64,000 nt of DNA, from assembly GCF_016765615.1 (NCBI RefSeq), contig NZ_JAESWA010000023.1, positions 516,093 through 580,092 of the forward strand. Reading direction: 5' to 3'. This DNA is from Clostridium paridis (GTDB taxonomy: Bacteria > Bacillota > Clostridia > Clostridiales > Clostridiaceae). Under the pieces are notes generated by a model. The model was not told where the DNA came from. It made no database searches and saw only the letters and a list, made by a program, of their open reading frames with translations. This document shows positions 1 through 8,461 of this stretch, in pieces. The position numbers and the translations under genes are program-made. Each line of letters opens with the position of its first letter. Positions within the stretch are counted from its first letter, which is position 1.

Positions 1-444
1 ATCTTTTCTCATTTTAAAACAAGAGAAATTCTTTTGGATGAGGTTATTGAGGAGTTTGGCAGACGTATTACAACTAGGCTCCATGAACTTGTTAGTAGTG
101 ATTGTGATATGAGAGATGTCCTTGAAGCTCACTTAAGAGGTATTAGTGAATATGAAACTTTTTATACTAGATTGATTTTGGAAAGCCGTTTACTAAATGA
201 AAGTTCTCGTAATTCAATAATTATGATTCAATCAGCTATATCCTTTCACATAATTCAAGTTGCTGAAAGAGATATAAAGGAATGCAAAATACGAGAAATA
301 CCGCTTGATTTAATTTTTAATACTTGGATAGGTTTAGTTCATCACTATTTAATAAATAGTGATTTATATACAAAAGAGGGCACTCTTTTTGATGCGCACG
401 GAAAGAGATTAATTGATCACTTTTTAAATTTATTAAACAAATAG
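1..444 (+). CDS. TetR/AcrR-family regulator, 5' end missing
   Basis: The reading frame is open from the first base, so the gene starts outside the window; 147 residues are visible. The first residues (FSHFKTREILLDEVI) match the end of the TetR DNA-binding domain, where the recognition helix is followed by an H-F-x-x-K-E-x-L-L turn. The rest is a helical ligand-binding domain of the usual length. A downstream in-frame TTG at position 34 is not a credible start because it would remove the DNA-binding domain. The gene ends 15 bp before a zinc-ribbon gene and probably shares its transcript. The family represses adjacent or divergent genes; the target and ligand cannot be told from this fragment. 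Confidence 0.8.
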   Translation: MFSHFKTREILLDEVIEEFGRRITTRLHELVSSDCDMRDVLEAHLRGISEYETFYTRLILESRLLNESSRNSIIMIQSAISFHIIQVAERDIKECKIREIPLDLIFNTWIGLVHHYLINSDLYTKEGTLFDAHGKRLIDHFLNLLNK

Positions 445-459
445 AAAGGAGAAAATAAA

Positions 460-696
460 ATGAAAACATGTATAGCTTGTGGAATGCCAATGAAAACTCA
501 AAATGAATTTGCAATGGGGGATGAAAGTAAGGATTATTGCGTTTATTGTGCAAGACCAGATGGAACAATGCAATCTTATGAGGAAAAGCTTGAATCTATG
601 ACTGGATTTATTATAAGAACTCAAGGATTAGTGGAAGATGCAGCAAAGAGTGCAGCAAAAGGAATGTTAGAAAAACTTCCAGCGTGGAAAAAATAA
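460..696 (+). CDS. small zinc-ribbon protein (PF12674-like)
   Basis: This 78-residue protein has two CxxC knuckles near the N-terminus (CIACGMP and CVYCARPDG, about residues 4-7 and 28-31), which should bind one zinc ion. The sequence between and after them resembles the putative zinc-ribbon family PF12674. The C-terminal half is helical and charged with no membrane segment. A good AAAGGAG site lies 9-12 bp before the ATG. It follows the truncated TetR gene by 15 bp and is followed by a strong terminator, so the two form one transcript. Similar domains occur alone or fused to regulators; the molecular role is unknown. Confidence 0.75.
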   Translation: MKTCIACGMPMKTQNEFAMGDESKDYCVYCARPDGTMQSYEEKLESMTGFIIRTQGLVEDAAKSAAKGMLEKLPAWKK

Positions 697-708
697 AGTT
701 ACTTTTGA

Positions 709-740
709 GGGAAGTGTGCAGATTTGTACACTTCCTTTTT
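709..740 (+). terminator. intrinsic terminator after zinc-ribbon gene
   Basis: An 11-bp stem (GGAAGTGTGCA paired with TGTACACTTCC, one G-U pair) with a 4-nt loop is followed directly by five T residues. It ends the TetR/zinc-ribbon transcript. Confidence 0.85.
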
Positions 741-923
741 AGTGGGGAATGTTTTTTAGATTAGTTAATGTAAAAGAATAGTAAAATTGCCATTTAATTA
801 ATATTCAATTAATGTTATAATTTTAACAGATAACGTTTTCTGAAAGTGACTTCTTATGTGGCTGGCACCATGAGGTTCAAATTTTTATTAGTAAATTAAT
901 ACTTTTGGATTAAAGGAGAAGTT

Positions 924-1496
924 ATGAAACAGAAGGCTAAAGCTGCAATAATTGAATCATTTAAAGAATTATTAAATAAGAAATCTATAGACAAGATTAC
1001 AGTAAAGGAAATTTGTGAACACTGCAATGTAAACAGACAGACTTTTTATAATCATTTTACAGATATTATGGACATTTTCAAATACATATTTTTTAAGGAA
1101 CTATCAATGGACATTGCTCAAAACAGAACTTTTGAAACTTGGAGTGGTGGATTCCTAGCTACAATGAATTATCTCAAAAAAAATTCAAAAATGATTCTTC
1201 ATGTATATAATTCTTCTTATTTGACTGAAGCAAATACCTTCTTTATAAGCCTTTCGAATAGATTACTGGATGATGTGGTTGAAGAATGTGTTAAAAAAAT
1301 GGAAGTAAAATTAAATGATAAAGATCGAAGTTTCATAGTTAATTTTTATAGACATGTGTTTAATGGATTAATGACAGACTGGGTAAACGAGGGGATGGAG
1401 GAGGAACCGGAAATTATCCTAAAAAAGCTTTTGGTTATGATAACAGGAAGTATTCCTCGCTCTGTTAGTGCTTTTGTAAAAGAAGAAATAAAATAA
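924..1496 (+). CDS. TetR/AcrR-family regulator (DhaS-like)
   Basis: A 190-residue regulator. Residues about 8-50 form the TetR helix-turn-helix (ITVKEICEHCNVNRQTFYNHF). The N-terminal layout and the C-terminal domain resemble the TetR_C_8 / DhaS-like group often named dihydroxyacetone kinase regulator, but no such kinase is near, so that name should not be transferred. An AAAGGAG site lies 6 bp before the ATG. It is transcribed alone between two terminators, immediately upstream of the DUF5692 gene and the oleate hydratase operon. By position it is the best candidate regulator of those genes; this is inference. Confidence 0.85.
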   Translation: MKQKAKAAIIESFKELLNKKSIDKITVKEICEHCNVNRQTFYNHFTDIMDIFKYIFFKELSMDIAQNRTFETWSGGFLATMNYLKKNSKMILHVYNSSYLTEANTFFISLSNRLLDDVVEECVKKMEVKLNDKDRSFIVNFYRHVFNGLMTDWVNEGMEEEPEIILKKLLVMITGSIPRSVSAFVKEEIK

Positions 1497-1512
1497 TATT
1501 TTTCAAATTAGA

Positions 1513-1545
1513 AAAGTGTTCAAAATTGGACACTTTCTTTTATTT
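1513..1545 (+). terminator. intrinsic terminator after TetR gene
   Basis: A 9-bp stem (AAAGTGTTC with GGACACTTT, one G-U) is followed by a T-rich run (CTTTTATTTG). Confidence 0.8.
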
Positions 1546-1550
1546 GTCTA

Positions 1551-1580
1551 TTGAACCTTGTTTGTGAAAAAATGTAAAAT
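1551..1580 (+). promoter_or_regulatory. putative sigma-A promoter of the DUF5692 gene
   Basis: TTGAAC at 1551-1556 and TAAAAT at 1575-1580 are separated by 18 bp, about 58 bp before the DUF5692 start codon. It lies just past the preceding terminator, as expected for a new transcription unit. Confidence 0.45.
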
Positions 1581-1638
1581 AAAGTTAATGGGACAACCAG
1601 CTTAAAATATTAATTGTTTATATTAAGGAGGTTATATT

Positions 1639-2619
1639 ATGTTTGTTTTCAACTACTCTGATGGTGCATCAGCAATCAGTGTGTGGGGTGTTTGGATAAT
1701 TGTATTTATCGCACTCTTTGGATTTAATGAAGTAGCCCGAAGGTGGAAGTATGTTGGATTTTTCAGTTTTGTTATTTTACCAATTATATTATCAATGTTA
1801 TGGTTTACAGTATTAAAAGACACCACTTATACTGACTGGTTCCATTTAGCTAAGGTGTATTCATCTACAGCTGGATGTATAGGTTTCTGGTGTATTAGGC
1901 ATGTGAAATGGACCAATAAACGTACTGGCAGGGTATGGAGATTAGCGGATAAGAAATGGGCATTATGCTTTCCACCACTTATTCTAGCTATAAATATCAT
2001 GGAAGCAGTTTTCCGTGATTTCGAAGTTGGACTTAATTATGCTGGTGGAGGAATTTTAAAAGATGAAGCCATGTATGTACTTGGTGGTTCTTGGAATTTT
2101 ATGAATGGTATAGCAGGTATTTTAAACATTATAACCATAACTGGTTGGCTTGGAATTTGTATAAAAAAACAGACAGCTAAAGATGGTAGCAAAGATATGC
2201 TATGGCCAGATATGTTGTGGTTTTGGATAATAGCATATGACTTATGGAATTTTGCTTATACTTATAACTGTTTACCAGGCCATTCTTGGTACTGTGGTTT
2301 TGCATTACTTCTAGCACCAACTCTTTGTGCCTTTACAGTGGGAAAAGGAGCATGGCTTCAGCACCGTGCACAAACTCTAGCAATATGGTGTATGTTTGCT
2401 CAGACATTCCCAGCGTTTATTGATAAAGGAGCTTTTGCTGTTTCATCATCTTATAATGAAACACCACTTTTTGCATTTAGTTTTGCTGCATTAGCTGCCA
2501 ATATACTAGTATTCCTTTATATGATTTATAAAGTAGGTAAGACAAGAAGAAATCCTTATCTTGGAGAACTTTATACTGATTTAAAAGAACATAAGGAAAT
2601 AGGAGCACTTGCAGAATAG
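1639..2619 (+). CDS. DUF5692-family integral membrane protein
   Basis: A 326-residue protein of about eight predicted membrane helices, unusually rich in Trp and with many Tyr and Phe. It resembles DUF5692, a family without an assigned function. Charged or amphipathic patches include KDTTYTDWFH and a loop with WTNKRTGRVWRLADKK. The ATG is preceded by AAGGAGG. It stands alone after its own probable promoter, and 141 bp separate it from the oleate hydratase gene, which points the same way. A membrane role linked to fatty-acid handling is possible from context only. I have moderate trust in the family name and none in a function. Confidence 0.7.
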   Translation: MFVFNYSDGASAISVWGVWIIVFIALFGFNEVARRWKYVGFFSFVILPIILSMLWFTVLKDTTYTDWFHLAKVYSSTAGCIGFWCIRHVKWTNKRTGRVWRLADKKWALCFPPLILAINIMEAVFRDFEVGLNYAGGGILKDEAMYVLGGSWNFMNGIAGILNIITITGWLGICIKKQTAKDGSKDMLWPDMLWFWIIAYDLWNFAYTYNCLPGHSWYCGFALLLAPTLCAFTVGKGAWLQHRAQTLAIWCMFAQTFPAFIDKGAFAVSSSYNETPLFAFSFAALAANILVFLYMIYKVGKTRRNPYLGELYTDLKEHKEIGALAE

Positions 2620-2760
2620 ACATCTTCAAAGCTAAATGAACCTTTTAGGGTTATAGAATTTAAACTTTTAATTTAGACAAATTGAGCATTTTGTCTATTG
2701 TTATGTGTGAAATAATTATCTACAATTTGGTTATACAGTTAAAAGATGGAGGTACTTTAA

Positions 2761-4530
2761 ATGTATTATAGTAATGGAAATTATGAAGCATTTGCACGTC
2801 CTTTAAAACCTGAGGATGTGGATAAAAAGTCAGCATACTTAGTAGGAGCAGGCTTAGCAGGGTTAGCAGCAGCATGTTTTTTAGTACGTGATGGACAGAT
2901 GAAAGGTGAAAATATTCATGTATTAGAAGAACTCAATATATCTGGTGGTGCTTGCGATGGGATTAGAGATAATGAAAAAGGGTTTATAATTCGTGGCGGC
3001 CGTGAAATGGAAAATCACTTTGAATGTTTGTGGGATTTATTTCGCTCAATTCCTTCAATCGAAACAGAAGGGGTTTCAGTTTTAGACGAATATTATTGGC
3101 TTAATAAGAAAGATCCAAACTATTCATTAATGAGAGCAACTATAAACAGAGGAGAAGATGCTCATACTGATGGAAAGTTTGGATTAAGTGAGAAGGCATC
3201 AAAGGAAATAGTAAAGCTATTTATGACCAAAGATGAGGATTTATATGATAAAACTATAACAGATGTGTTCACAGATGAATTCTTTTCTTCTAACTTCTGG
3301 CTTTACTGGAGAACAATGTTTGCCTTTGAAGATTGGCATAGTGCCTTAGAAATGAAGTTATATATTCAAAGATTTATTCACCATATTGGAGGACTTCCAG
3401 ATTTTTCAGCACTTAAGTTCACTAAGTTTAATCAATATGAATCATTAATTAAACCAATGCTTAAGTATTTAGAATCTCATGGTGTTAAGTTCCAATACGA
3501 TACAAGAGTTACAAATATTATTTTTGATATAAATAGTGGCAAAAAGCTCGCAAAGAAGATTGTTTACATGCGTGGGGGCAAGGAAGAAAGTATTGACCTT
3601 ACAAAGAATGATTTAGTATTTATTACAAATGGAAGCTGTACAGAAAATTCTACTCTTGGTGATCAAGACCATGCACCAGTATTTAATGATTATATTGGAG
3701 GCTGCTGGGAACTTTGGAGAAACATCGCAAAACAAGATAAAGCCTTTGGTAATCCAGATAAGTTCTGTACAGATACAAAGAAAACAAATTGGGAGTCAGC
3801 TACAGTAACTACACTTGATGATAAAATTCCTCCATATATTGAGAAGATGTGCAAACGTGACCCTTTCAGTGGAAAGGTTGTTACAGGAGGAATTATAACA
3901 GTAAAAGATTCAAGCTGGCTACTTAGCTATACCTTGAATAGACAACCTCACTTTAAGGAACAGCCTAAAGATCAACTTGTTGTTTGGGTATATGGACTAT
4001 TCTCTGATGTTCCAGGAGATTATGTGAAGAAGCCGATGAAAGAATGTACTGGAGTAGAAATCACTGAGGAATGGTTATATCATATGGGTGTTCCAGAAAA
4101 TGAGATTCACGAAATGGCTACAAATTCAGCACGTTGTATACCATGTATGATGCCATATATTACTGCCTTCTTCATGCCAAGAGCAAAAGGGGATAGACCG
4201 AAGGTTGTACCAGATGGAAGCGAGAACTTTGCATTTATAGGACAGTTCTCAGAGACAGTACGTGATACAGTGTTTACAACAGAGTATTCAGTTAGAACAG
4301 CTATGGAAGCCGTATATACTCTTCTTAATGTAGATCGCGGTGTACCAGAAGTATTTGGTTCTGTTTATGATATTAGAGTTTTACTAGATTCTACCGCTAA
4401 GATGATGGATGGTAAAAAACCAATTGATATGAAATTACCATTCCCACTAGGTTTTGTTAAGAATAGAGCGTTAAAAAAGATATCAGGAACAGTAGTAGAA
4501 GAAATACTAGAAAGATATAAAATAATCTAG
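2761..4530 (+). CDS. ohyA: oleate hydratase (myosin-cross-reactive antigen family)
   Basis: This 589-residue flavoenzyme is full length for the family. It adds water to the cis-9 double bond of oleate or linoleate to give 10-hydroxy fatty acids, at the membrane surface with FAD. The N-terminal Rossmann motif [16 protein letters not shown] (about residues 26-41) and the family-typical GGACDG and [17 protein letters not shown] segments are present; the Glu in REME is the conserved active-site loop. It is the first gene of an operon with hypB (27-bp gap), an iron-sulfur/FAD oxidoreductase and hypA. In other bacteria the enzyme detoxifies unsaturated fatty acids. Its pairing with nickel chaperones is unusual. 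Confidence 0.95.
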   Translation: MYYSNGNYEAFARPLKPEDVDKKSAYLVGAGLAGLAAACFLVRDGQMKGENIHVLEELNISGGACDGIRDNEKGFIIRGGREMENHFECLWDLFRSIPSIETEGVSVLDEYYWLNKKDPNYSLMRATINRGEDAHTDGKFGLSEKASKEIVKLFMTKDEDLYDKTITDVFTDEFFSSNFWLYWRTMFAFEDWHSALEMKLYIQRFIHHIGGLPDFSALKFTKFNQYESLIKPMLKYLESHGVKFQYDTRVTNIIFDINSGKKLAKKIVYMRGGKEESIDLTKNDLVFITNGSCTENSTLGDQDHAPVFNDYIGGCWELWRNIAKQDKAFGNPDKFCTDTKKTNWESATVTTLDDKIPPYIEKMCKRDPFSGKVVTGGIITVKDSSWLLSYTLNRQPHFKEQPKDQLVVWVYGLFSDVPGDYVKKPMKECTGVEITEEWLYHMGVPENEIHEMATNSARCIPCMMPYITAFFMPRAKGDRPKVVPDGSENFAFIGQFSETVRDTVFTTEYSVRTAMEAVYTLLNVDRGVPEVFGSVYDIRVLLDSTAKMMDGKKPIDMKLPFPLGFVKNRALKKISGTVVEEILERYKII

Positions 4531-4557
4531 CTCAAGATATTTGGAGGGTTAGCTAAT

Positions 4558-5229
4558 ATGGAAGAGTATAAAGTACTTGAAATTAAGCAAAGTGTTTTTG
4601 AAGATAATGATAGACAGGCTGAGCTTTTAAGAAAAGAGCTAAAAAAAGAAAAGACCTTTTTATTAAACTTAATGTCATCGCCAGGTTCTGGGAAAACTAC
4701 AACAGTTTTAAGAACAATAGAAGCTTTAAAAGATGAAATGAAAATTGGAGTTTTAGAAGCAGATATTGATTCAGAGGTAGATGCGAGCACTGTCTCTAAG
4801 ACTGGTGCAAAGGTAATTCAATTGCACACAGGAGGCATGTGTCATTTGGATGCTGACATGACAAAACAAGGTCTAATAGGGCTAGGGACAGAGGGTATAG
4901 AATTAGCCATTTTAGAAAATGTAGGGAATTTGGTATGTCCAGCAGAATTTGATACAGGAGCATCTAAAAATGCAATGATTTTAAGTGTACCAGAGGGAGA
5001 TGACAAGCCATTAAAATACCCATTGATGTTTTCAATTGTTGATGTTTTATTAATAAATAAGATTGATGCAATAGATTATTTTAATTTTGATATAGAGGCA
5101 GTAAAAGAACGTGTTAAAAAATTAAACCCCAATATTAAAGTTATTCCAATCTCAGCAAAAACAGGAGAAGGAATGGATGAATGGGTAGAATGGTTACGCT
5201 TGGAAGTAAATAATTGGAGGGAAAATTAG
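4558..5229 (+). CDS. hypB: hydrogenase/urease nickel incorporation GTPase HypB
   Basis: A 223-residue SIMIBI-class GTPase. It has a P-loop (SSPGSGKTT, about residues 40-48), a switch region with DIDSEVDA, the metal-site motif GGMCHLDADM (Cys and His for nickel/zinc at the dimer interface), and the guanine-specificity motif NKID. The N-terminus lacks the His-rich nickel-storage stretch found in some HypB proteins. HypB uses GTP hydrolysis to pass nickel from HypA into an apo-enzyme, classically [NiFe]-hydrogenase. The ATG follows GGAGGG. It lies inside the ohyA operon with short gaps either side. No hydrogenase or urease subunit is in the window, so its client is unknown. Confidence 0.93.
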   Translation: MEEYKVLEIKQSVFEDNDRQAELLRKELKKEKTFLLNLMSSPGSGKTTTVLRTIEALKDEMKIGVLEADIDSEVDASTVSKTGAKVIQLHTGGMCHLDADMTKQGLIGLGTEGIELAILENVGNLVCPAEFDTGASKNAMILSVPEGDDKPLKYPLMFSIVDVLLINKIDAIDYFNFDIEAVKERVKKLNPNIKVIPISAKTGEGMDEWVEWLRLEVNNWREN

Positions 5230-5253
5230 CAGTTATTTTTAGGGGGAGTTAAT

Positions 5254-7950
5254 ATGGTAAAGAAAAAAGTCCTGGAACTAGCTAATAAGATTGCTGCTGG
5301 TATTACAGGAGGTATAATTAAAGTAAAACCAACAGATCCTGAATATAGAATTTTAGAGCCTGTTACTTCAGATGAAGAGGCAGAAGTTGCACTTCACTTA
5401 GAGATTCGTAAGCCTAAGACTGTGCAGGAAGTAGCAAAGCTATGTGGTAGACCTGAAGATGAAGTGGAAAAGATTTTATACAAAATGGCAGTGGACGGCT
5501 CAATAAAATTAGAGAAAGAAGATGGAGTAGATAAATACTTCCTTGAGCTATTTGTACCTGGGGTTATGGAATACATGATTGATAATAAAGAGAATGTAGA
5601 AAAGTATCCAGTAATTGCAGAGTGTTTTGAAGAGTATACAAGAAAACTAGGTATCATTATGGCAGGAAATATTCCTATTGGCCTAGGGGTAATGAGAGTA
5701 ATTCCAATAGAGAGTGCTATAGATGGAGATACCAGAAGAGCTTCTTATGAAGAAATCTCATATTTGCTTAATAAGAACGAGGTTTTTGCTGTTACAGATT
5801 GTGCTTGTCGTGTATCCATGAGAGTTAAAGGGGAAGGTTGCGGACACACAGTTGAAGATATATGCATTCGTCTTGGTCCAGCTGCTGAATACTATATTCG
5901 TACAGGAAAAGGCAGAAGTATTACAAGGGAAGAGGCAATAGCTATTTGTGAAAAGGCTGAAAAAGAAGGGTTAATGCACCAAATACCTAATTTATCTGGC
6001 CCAGGAAATGCTCTTGCTATATGTAATTGCTGCGGATGTTCTTGTTTTGGTTTAAGAAATGCAAATCTATATAAAAATCCTGATTGGTCAAGATCAAATT
6101 ATGTTTCGCAAATAGACACTGATAAATGCGTTGCTTGTGGAGAGTGTGTTGAAAATTGCCCATCAAATGCCTTAACTTTAGGTCTAAGCTTATGTACTAA
6201 AGAAAAGCCTATAGAACCTCAAGAAAAGGACACTCCATATGATACTCCTTGGGGAAAGGATAAATGGGATCTAGATTATCGTCATAGAAAAGTTGTTGGG
6301 GACAGAGGCACAAGTCCTTGTAAATCAGAGTGTCCAGCACATATAGCTGTACAAGGATATATTAAAATGGCGTCTCAAGGAAGATATAAAGAAGCATTAG
6401 AGCTAATTAAGAAGGAAAATCCATTCCCAGCAGTTTGTGGTCGTATATGTCCAAGAAAATGTGAGTCTGCATGTACAAGATCAGGCTTAGATGAACCACT
6501 TGCTATTGATGAGATTAAGAAGTTTATAGCAGATCAAGACTTAAAGGGAGAATACCGCTATGTACCTGAAAAGAGAGGGGACAGAGCAGAAAAAATAGCT
6601 ATTATTGGTGGGGGACCAGCTGGACTATCATGTGCGTATTTCTTAGCAGTTGAAGGGTATAAGATTACGGTTTTTGAAAAGCAAAAAGTACTTGGTGGTA
6701 TGTTAACACTTGGAATTCCAGCCTTTAGATTAGAAAAGGAAATAGTAAATTCAGAGATTGAAGTTTTAAAAGAACTTGGGGTAGAATTTAAAACTGGAGT
6801 TGAAGTGGGAAAAGATGTTACACTTCAGGAACTTAGAAATAGTGGGTATAAAGCATTTTATGTAGCTATTGGTGCTCAAGCTGGTAGAAGCCTAGGCTTA
6901 GACGGGGAAGAAGCTGAAGGGGTTATAACTGGTGTAGATTTCTTAAGAAAAGTAAATCTGGGGGAAGATACAAAACTAGAAGGAGAAGCTATCATAATTG
7001 GAGGAGGAAATGTTGCAATTGATGTAGCAAGAACTGCTGAGAGAGTGGGAGCTTCAAAGATAGAGATGTATTGCTTAGAAAGTAGAGAAGAGATGCCAGC
7101 CCTCGAAGAAGAAATTGATGAAGCACTAGCTGAAGGAATCAATATCAATAACTCCTGGGGTCCAAAAGCAATTCTTCATGAAGATGGCAAAGTTATAGGT
7201 GTAGAATTTAAAAAATGTATTTCTGTTTTTGATGAGAATAAAAGGTTTAACCCTAAGTTTGATGAAAAGATAACTAAAGTAGTTAAAGCAAATAATGTCT
7301 TGATTTCAGTAGGACAAGGAATTGATTTAGGAAGCCTATTAAAAAACACTAAAGTAGTATTAAATCCAAATAAAACCTTAAAGGTTCAACCTCTTTCTTT
7401 TCAAACTGAGGAGAAGGATATATTTGCTGGGGGAGATGTAGTAACAGGACCTAAGTTTGCTATAGATGCCATTGCATTAGGTAAGCAAGGTGCAACTTCT
7501 ATCCATCGTTATCTTCATGGAGATAATCTAGAGTTAGGACGTGAGAGAGAATACCGTGCTTTTGATAGAGAAAACTTAGATAAGGATGGTTATGATAGAC
7601 TTCCAAGACAAAGGGCGGTTCATGTTGATGGAAGTAAGTCAAAATTAACCTTTAAAGATTTGCGTTCTACATTTACAGAAGAGCAGGTGAAGAAGGAAAC
7701 TGAGCGTTGTCTAGGCTGTGGTGCTACAGTTGTAGATCAATATCAATGTGTAGGTTGTGGAATGTGTACTATTAAATGTAAGTTCGACGCTATTAAGTTA
7801 GTAAGAAAATATAATAGCGCTGGGGTAGAGTTTAAAGATATGAAATCTACTGTAATTAAACACGTATTAAAGCGTCAGGGAAGAATTGCAGCAAAGAAGG
7901 TAAGAAAATCATTTAAAGCAATTATCCCAAAGAAAAAGCAAGAGGTTTAA
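5254..7950 (+). CDS. multidomain 4Fe-4S / GltD-type FAD-NAD(P)H oxidoreductase
   Basis: An 898-residue cytoplasmic protein. Residues 1-110 look like a winged-helix segment. Residues about 175-270 carry a Cys-rich region (TDCACR, GCGH, CNCCGCSC). A ferredoxin motif CVACGECVENCP is at about 292-303. Then comes the GltD-type cysteine-rich helical domain (CKSECP, CGRICPRKCESAC; about 356-406), an FAD motif IIGGGPAGLS (about 450-459), and an NAD(P) motif IIGGGNVAIDVA. A final ferredoxin motif CVGCGMCTIKCK lies near residue 833. The architecture resembles electron-input subunits such as NfnB and glutamate synthase small subunit: NAD(P)H to flavin to clusters. It sits 24 bp after hypB and 18 bp before hypA. 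The electron acceptor is unknown. Confidence 0.85.
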   Translation: MVKKKVLELANKIAAGITGGIIKVKPTDPEYRILEPVTSDEEAEVALHLEIRKPKTVQEVAKLCGRPEDEVEKILYKMAVDGSIKLEKEDGVDKYFLELFVPGVMEYMIDNKENVEKYPVIAECFEEYTRKLGIIMAGNIPIGLGVMRVIPIESAIDGDTRRASYEEISYLLNKNEVFAVTDCACRVSMRVKGEGCGHTVEDICIRLGPAAEYYIRTGKGRSITREEAIAICEKAEKEGLMHQIPNLSGPGNALAICNCCGCSCFGLRNANLYKNPDWSRSNYVSQIDTDKCVACGECVENCPSNALTLGLSLCTKEKPIEPQEKDTPYDTPWGKDKWDLDYRHRKVVGDRGTSPCKSECPAHIAVQGYIKMASQGRYKEALELIKKENPFPAVCGRICPRKCESACTRSGLDEPLAIDEIKKFIADQDLKGEYRYVPEKRGDRAEKIAIIGGGPAGLSCAYFLAVEGYKITVFEKQKVLGGMLTLGIPAFRLEKEIVNSEIEVLKELGVEFKTGVEVGKDVTLQELRNSGYKAFYVAIGAQAGRSLGLDGEEAEGVITGVDFLRKVNLGEDTKLEGEAIIIGGGNVAIDVARTAERVGASKIEMYCLESREEMPALEEEIDEALAEGININNSWGPKAILHEDGKVIGVEFKKCISVFDENKRFNPKFDEKITKVVKANNVLISVGQGIDLGSLLKNTKVVLNPNKTLKVQPLSFQTEEKDIFAGGDVVTGPKFAIDAIALGKQGATSIHRYLHGDNLELGREREYRAFDRENLDKDGYDRLPRQRAVHVDGSKSKLTFKDLRSTFTEEQVKKETERCLGCGATVVDQYQCVGCGMCTIKCKFDAIKLVRKYNSAGVEFKDMKSTVIKHVLKRQGRIAAKKVRKSFKAIIPKKKQEV

Positions 7951-7956
7951 TATTGA

Positions 7957-7963
7957 GAGGTGA
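7957..7963 (+). promoter_or_regulatory. ribosome binding site that decides the hypA start
   Basis: GAGGTGA is an exact match to the anti-Shine-Dalgarno complement, 5 bp before a TTG at 7969. The alternative GTG at 7960 lies inside this site and cannot be the start. Translation from TTG gives a protein beginning Met-His-Glu, the form needed by HypA. Confidence 0.75.
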
Positions 7964-7968
7964 GTCCA

Positions 7969-8310
7969 TTGCATGAAATTGGAGTTATGATGGAAGTTGT
8001 AAAAACAGTAGAAAACTTCGCTAAGAAAAATTCTATAACTAAAATTGAAACCTTAGTTTTGCAAATTGGTGAGTTATCCTCAATGATACCCAGATATATA
8101 GAAGCTTGCTTTCCAGCTGCAGTGGATGGGACTTTGCTTCAGGATACCAAACTGAAAATTGAAGTATTGCCAGGCAATGCTATGTGTAAAAAGTGTAATA
8201 AGGTTTTTAATCTTATAGAAAATAACAATAAATGCCCACACTGCGAAAGTAGGGAATGGGAAATATTAAGCGGCAGAGAATTTATGATTAAAGAAATTGT
8301 TGCATGTTAA
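7969..8310 (+). CDS. hypA: nickel metallochaperone HypA
   Basis: A 113-residue protein from a TTG start, chosen because HypA binds nickel through its N-terminal Met-His and the ribosome site fits only this codon. The sequence begins MHEIGVMMEVV. The C-terminal half has the structural zinc site, two CxxC pairs (CKKC and CPHC, about residues 70-73 and 87-90). HypA delivers nickel to the large subunit of [NiFe]-hydrogenase together with HypB, which is encoded two genes upstream. It is the last gene of the ohyA operon and is followed by a strong terminator. Confidence 0.93.
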   Translation: MHEIGVMMEVVKTVENFAKKNSITKIETLVLQIGELSSMIPRYIEACFPAAVDGTLLQDTKLKIEVLPGNAMCKKCNKVFNLIENNNKCPHCESREWEILSGREFMIKEIVAC

Positions 8311-8318
8311 AAGGTTTG

Positions 8319-8360
8319 AAAGCATTAATCCATAAAGGATTAGTGCTTTTATCTTTATTA
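8319..8360 (+). terminator. terminator of the ohyA-hypA operon
   Basis: A 13-bp stem (AAAGCATTAATCC with GGATTAGTGCTTT, one G-U) with a 5-nt loop precedes a T-rich run (TTTATCTTTATT). Confidence 0.85.
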
Positions 8361-8461
8361 AATATCCAAATTGTGTTACTTTTAATTATTGATAAGAGGC
8401 TTAGACATTGATATTATGGATTAAAAGAATGATTAAGTTAAATATCTAAGGAGATATAAAG

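Noticed and set aside
4558-8310. [NiFe]-hydrogenase locus
   Set aside because: hypA and hypB are here, but no large or small subunit, hypC-F or protease is found nearby.
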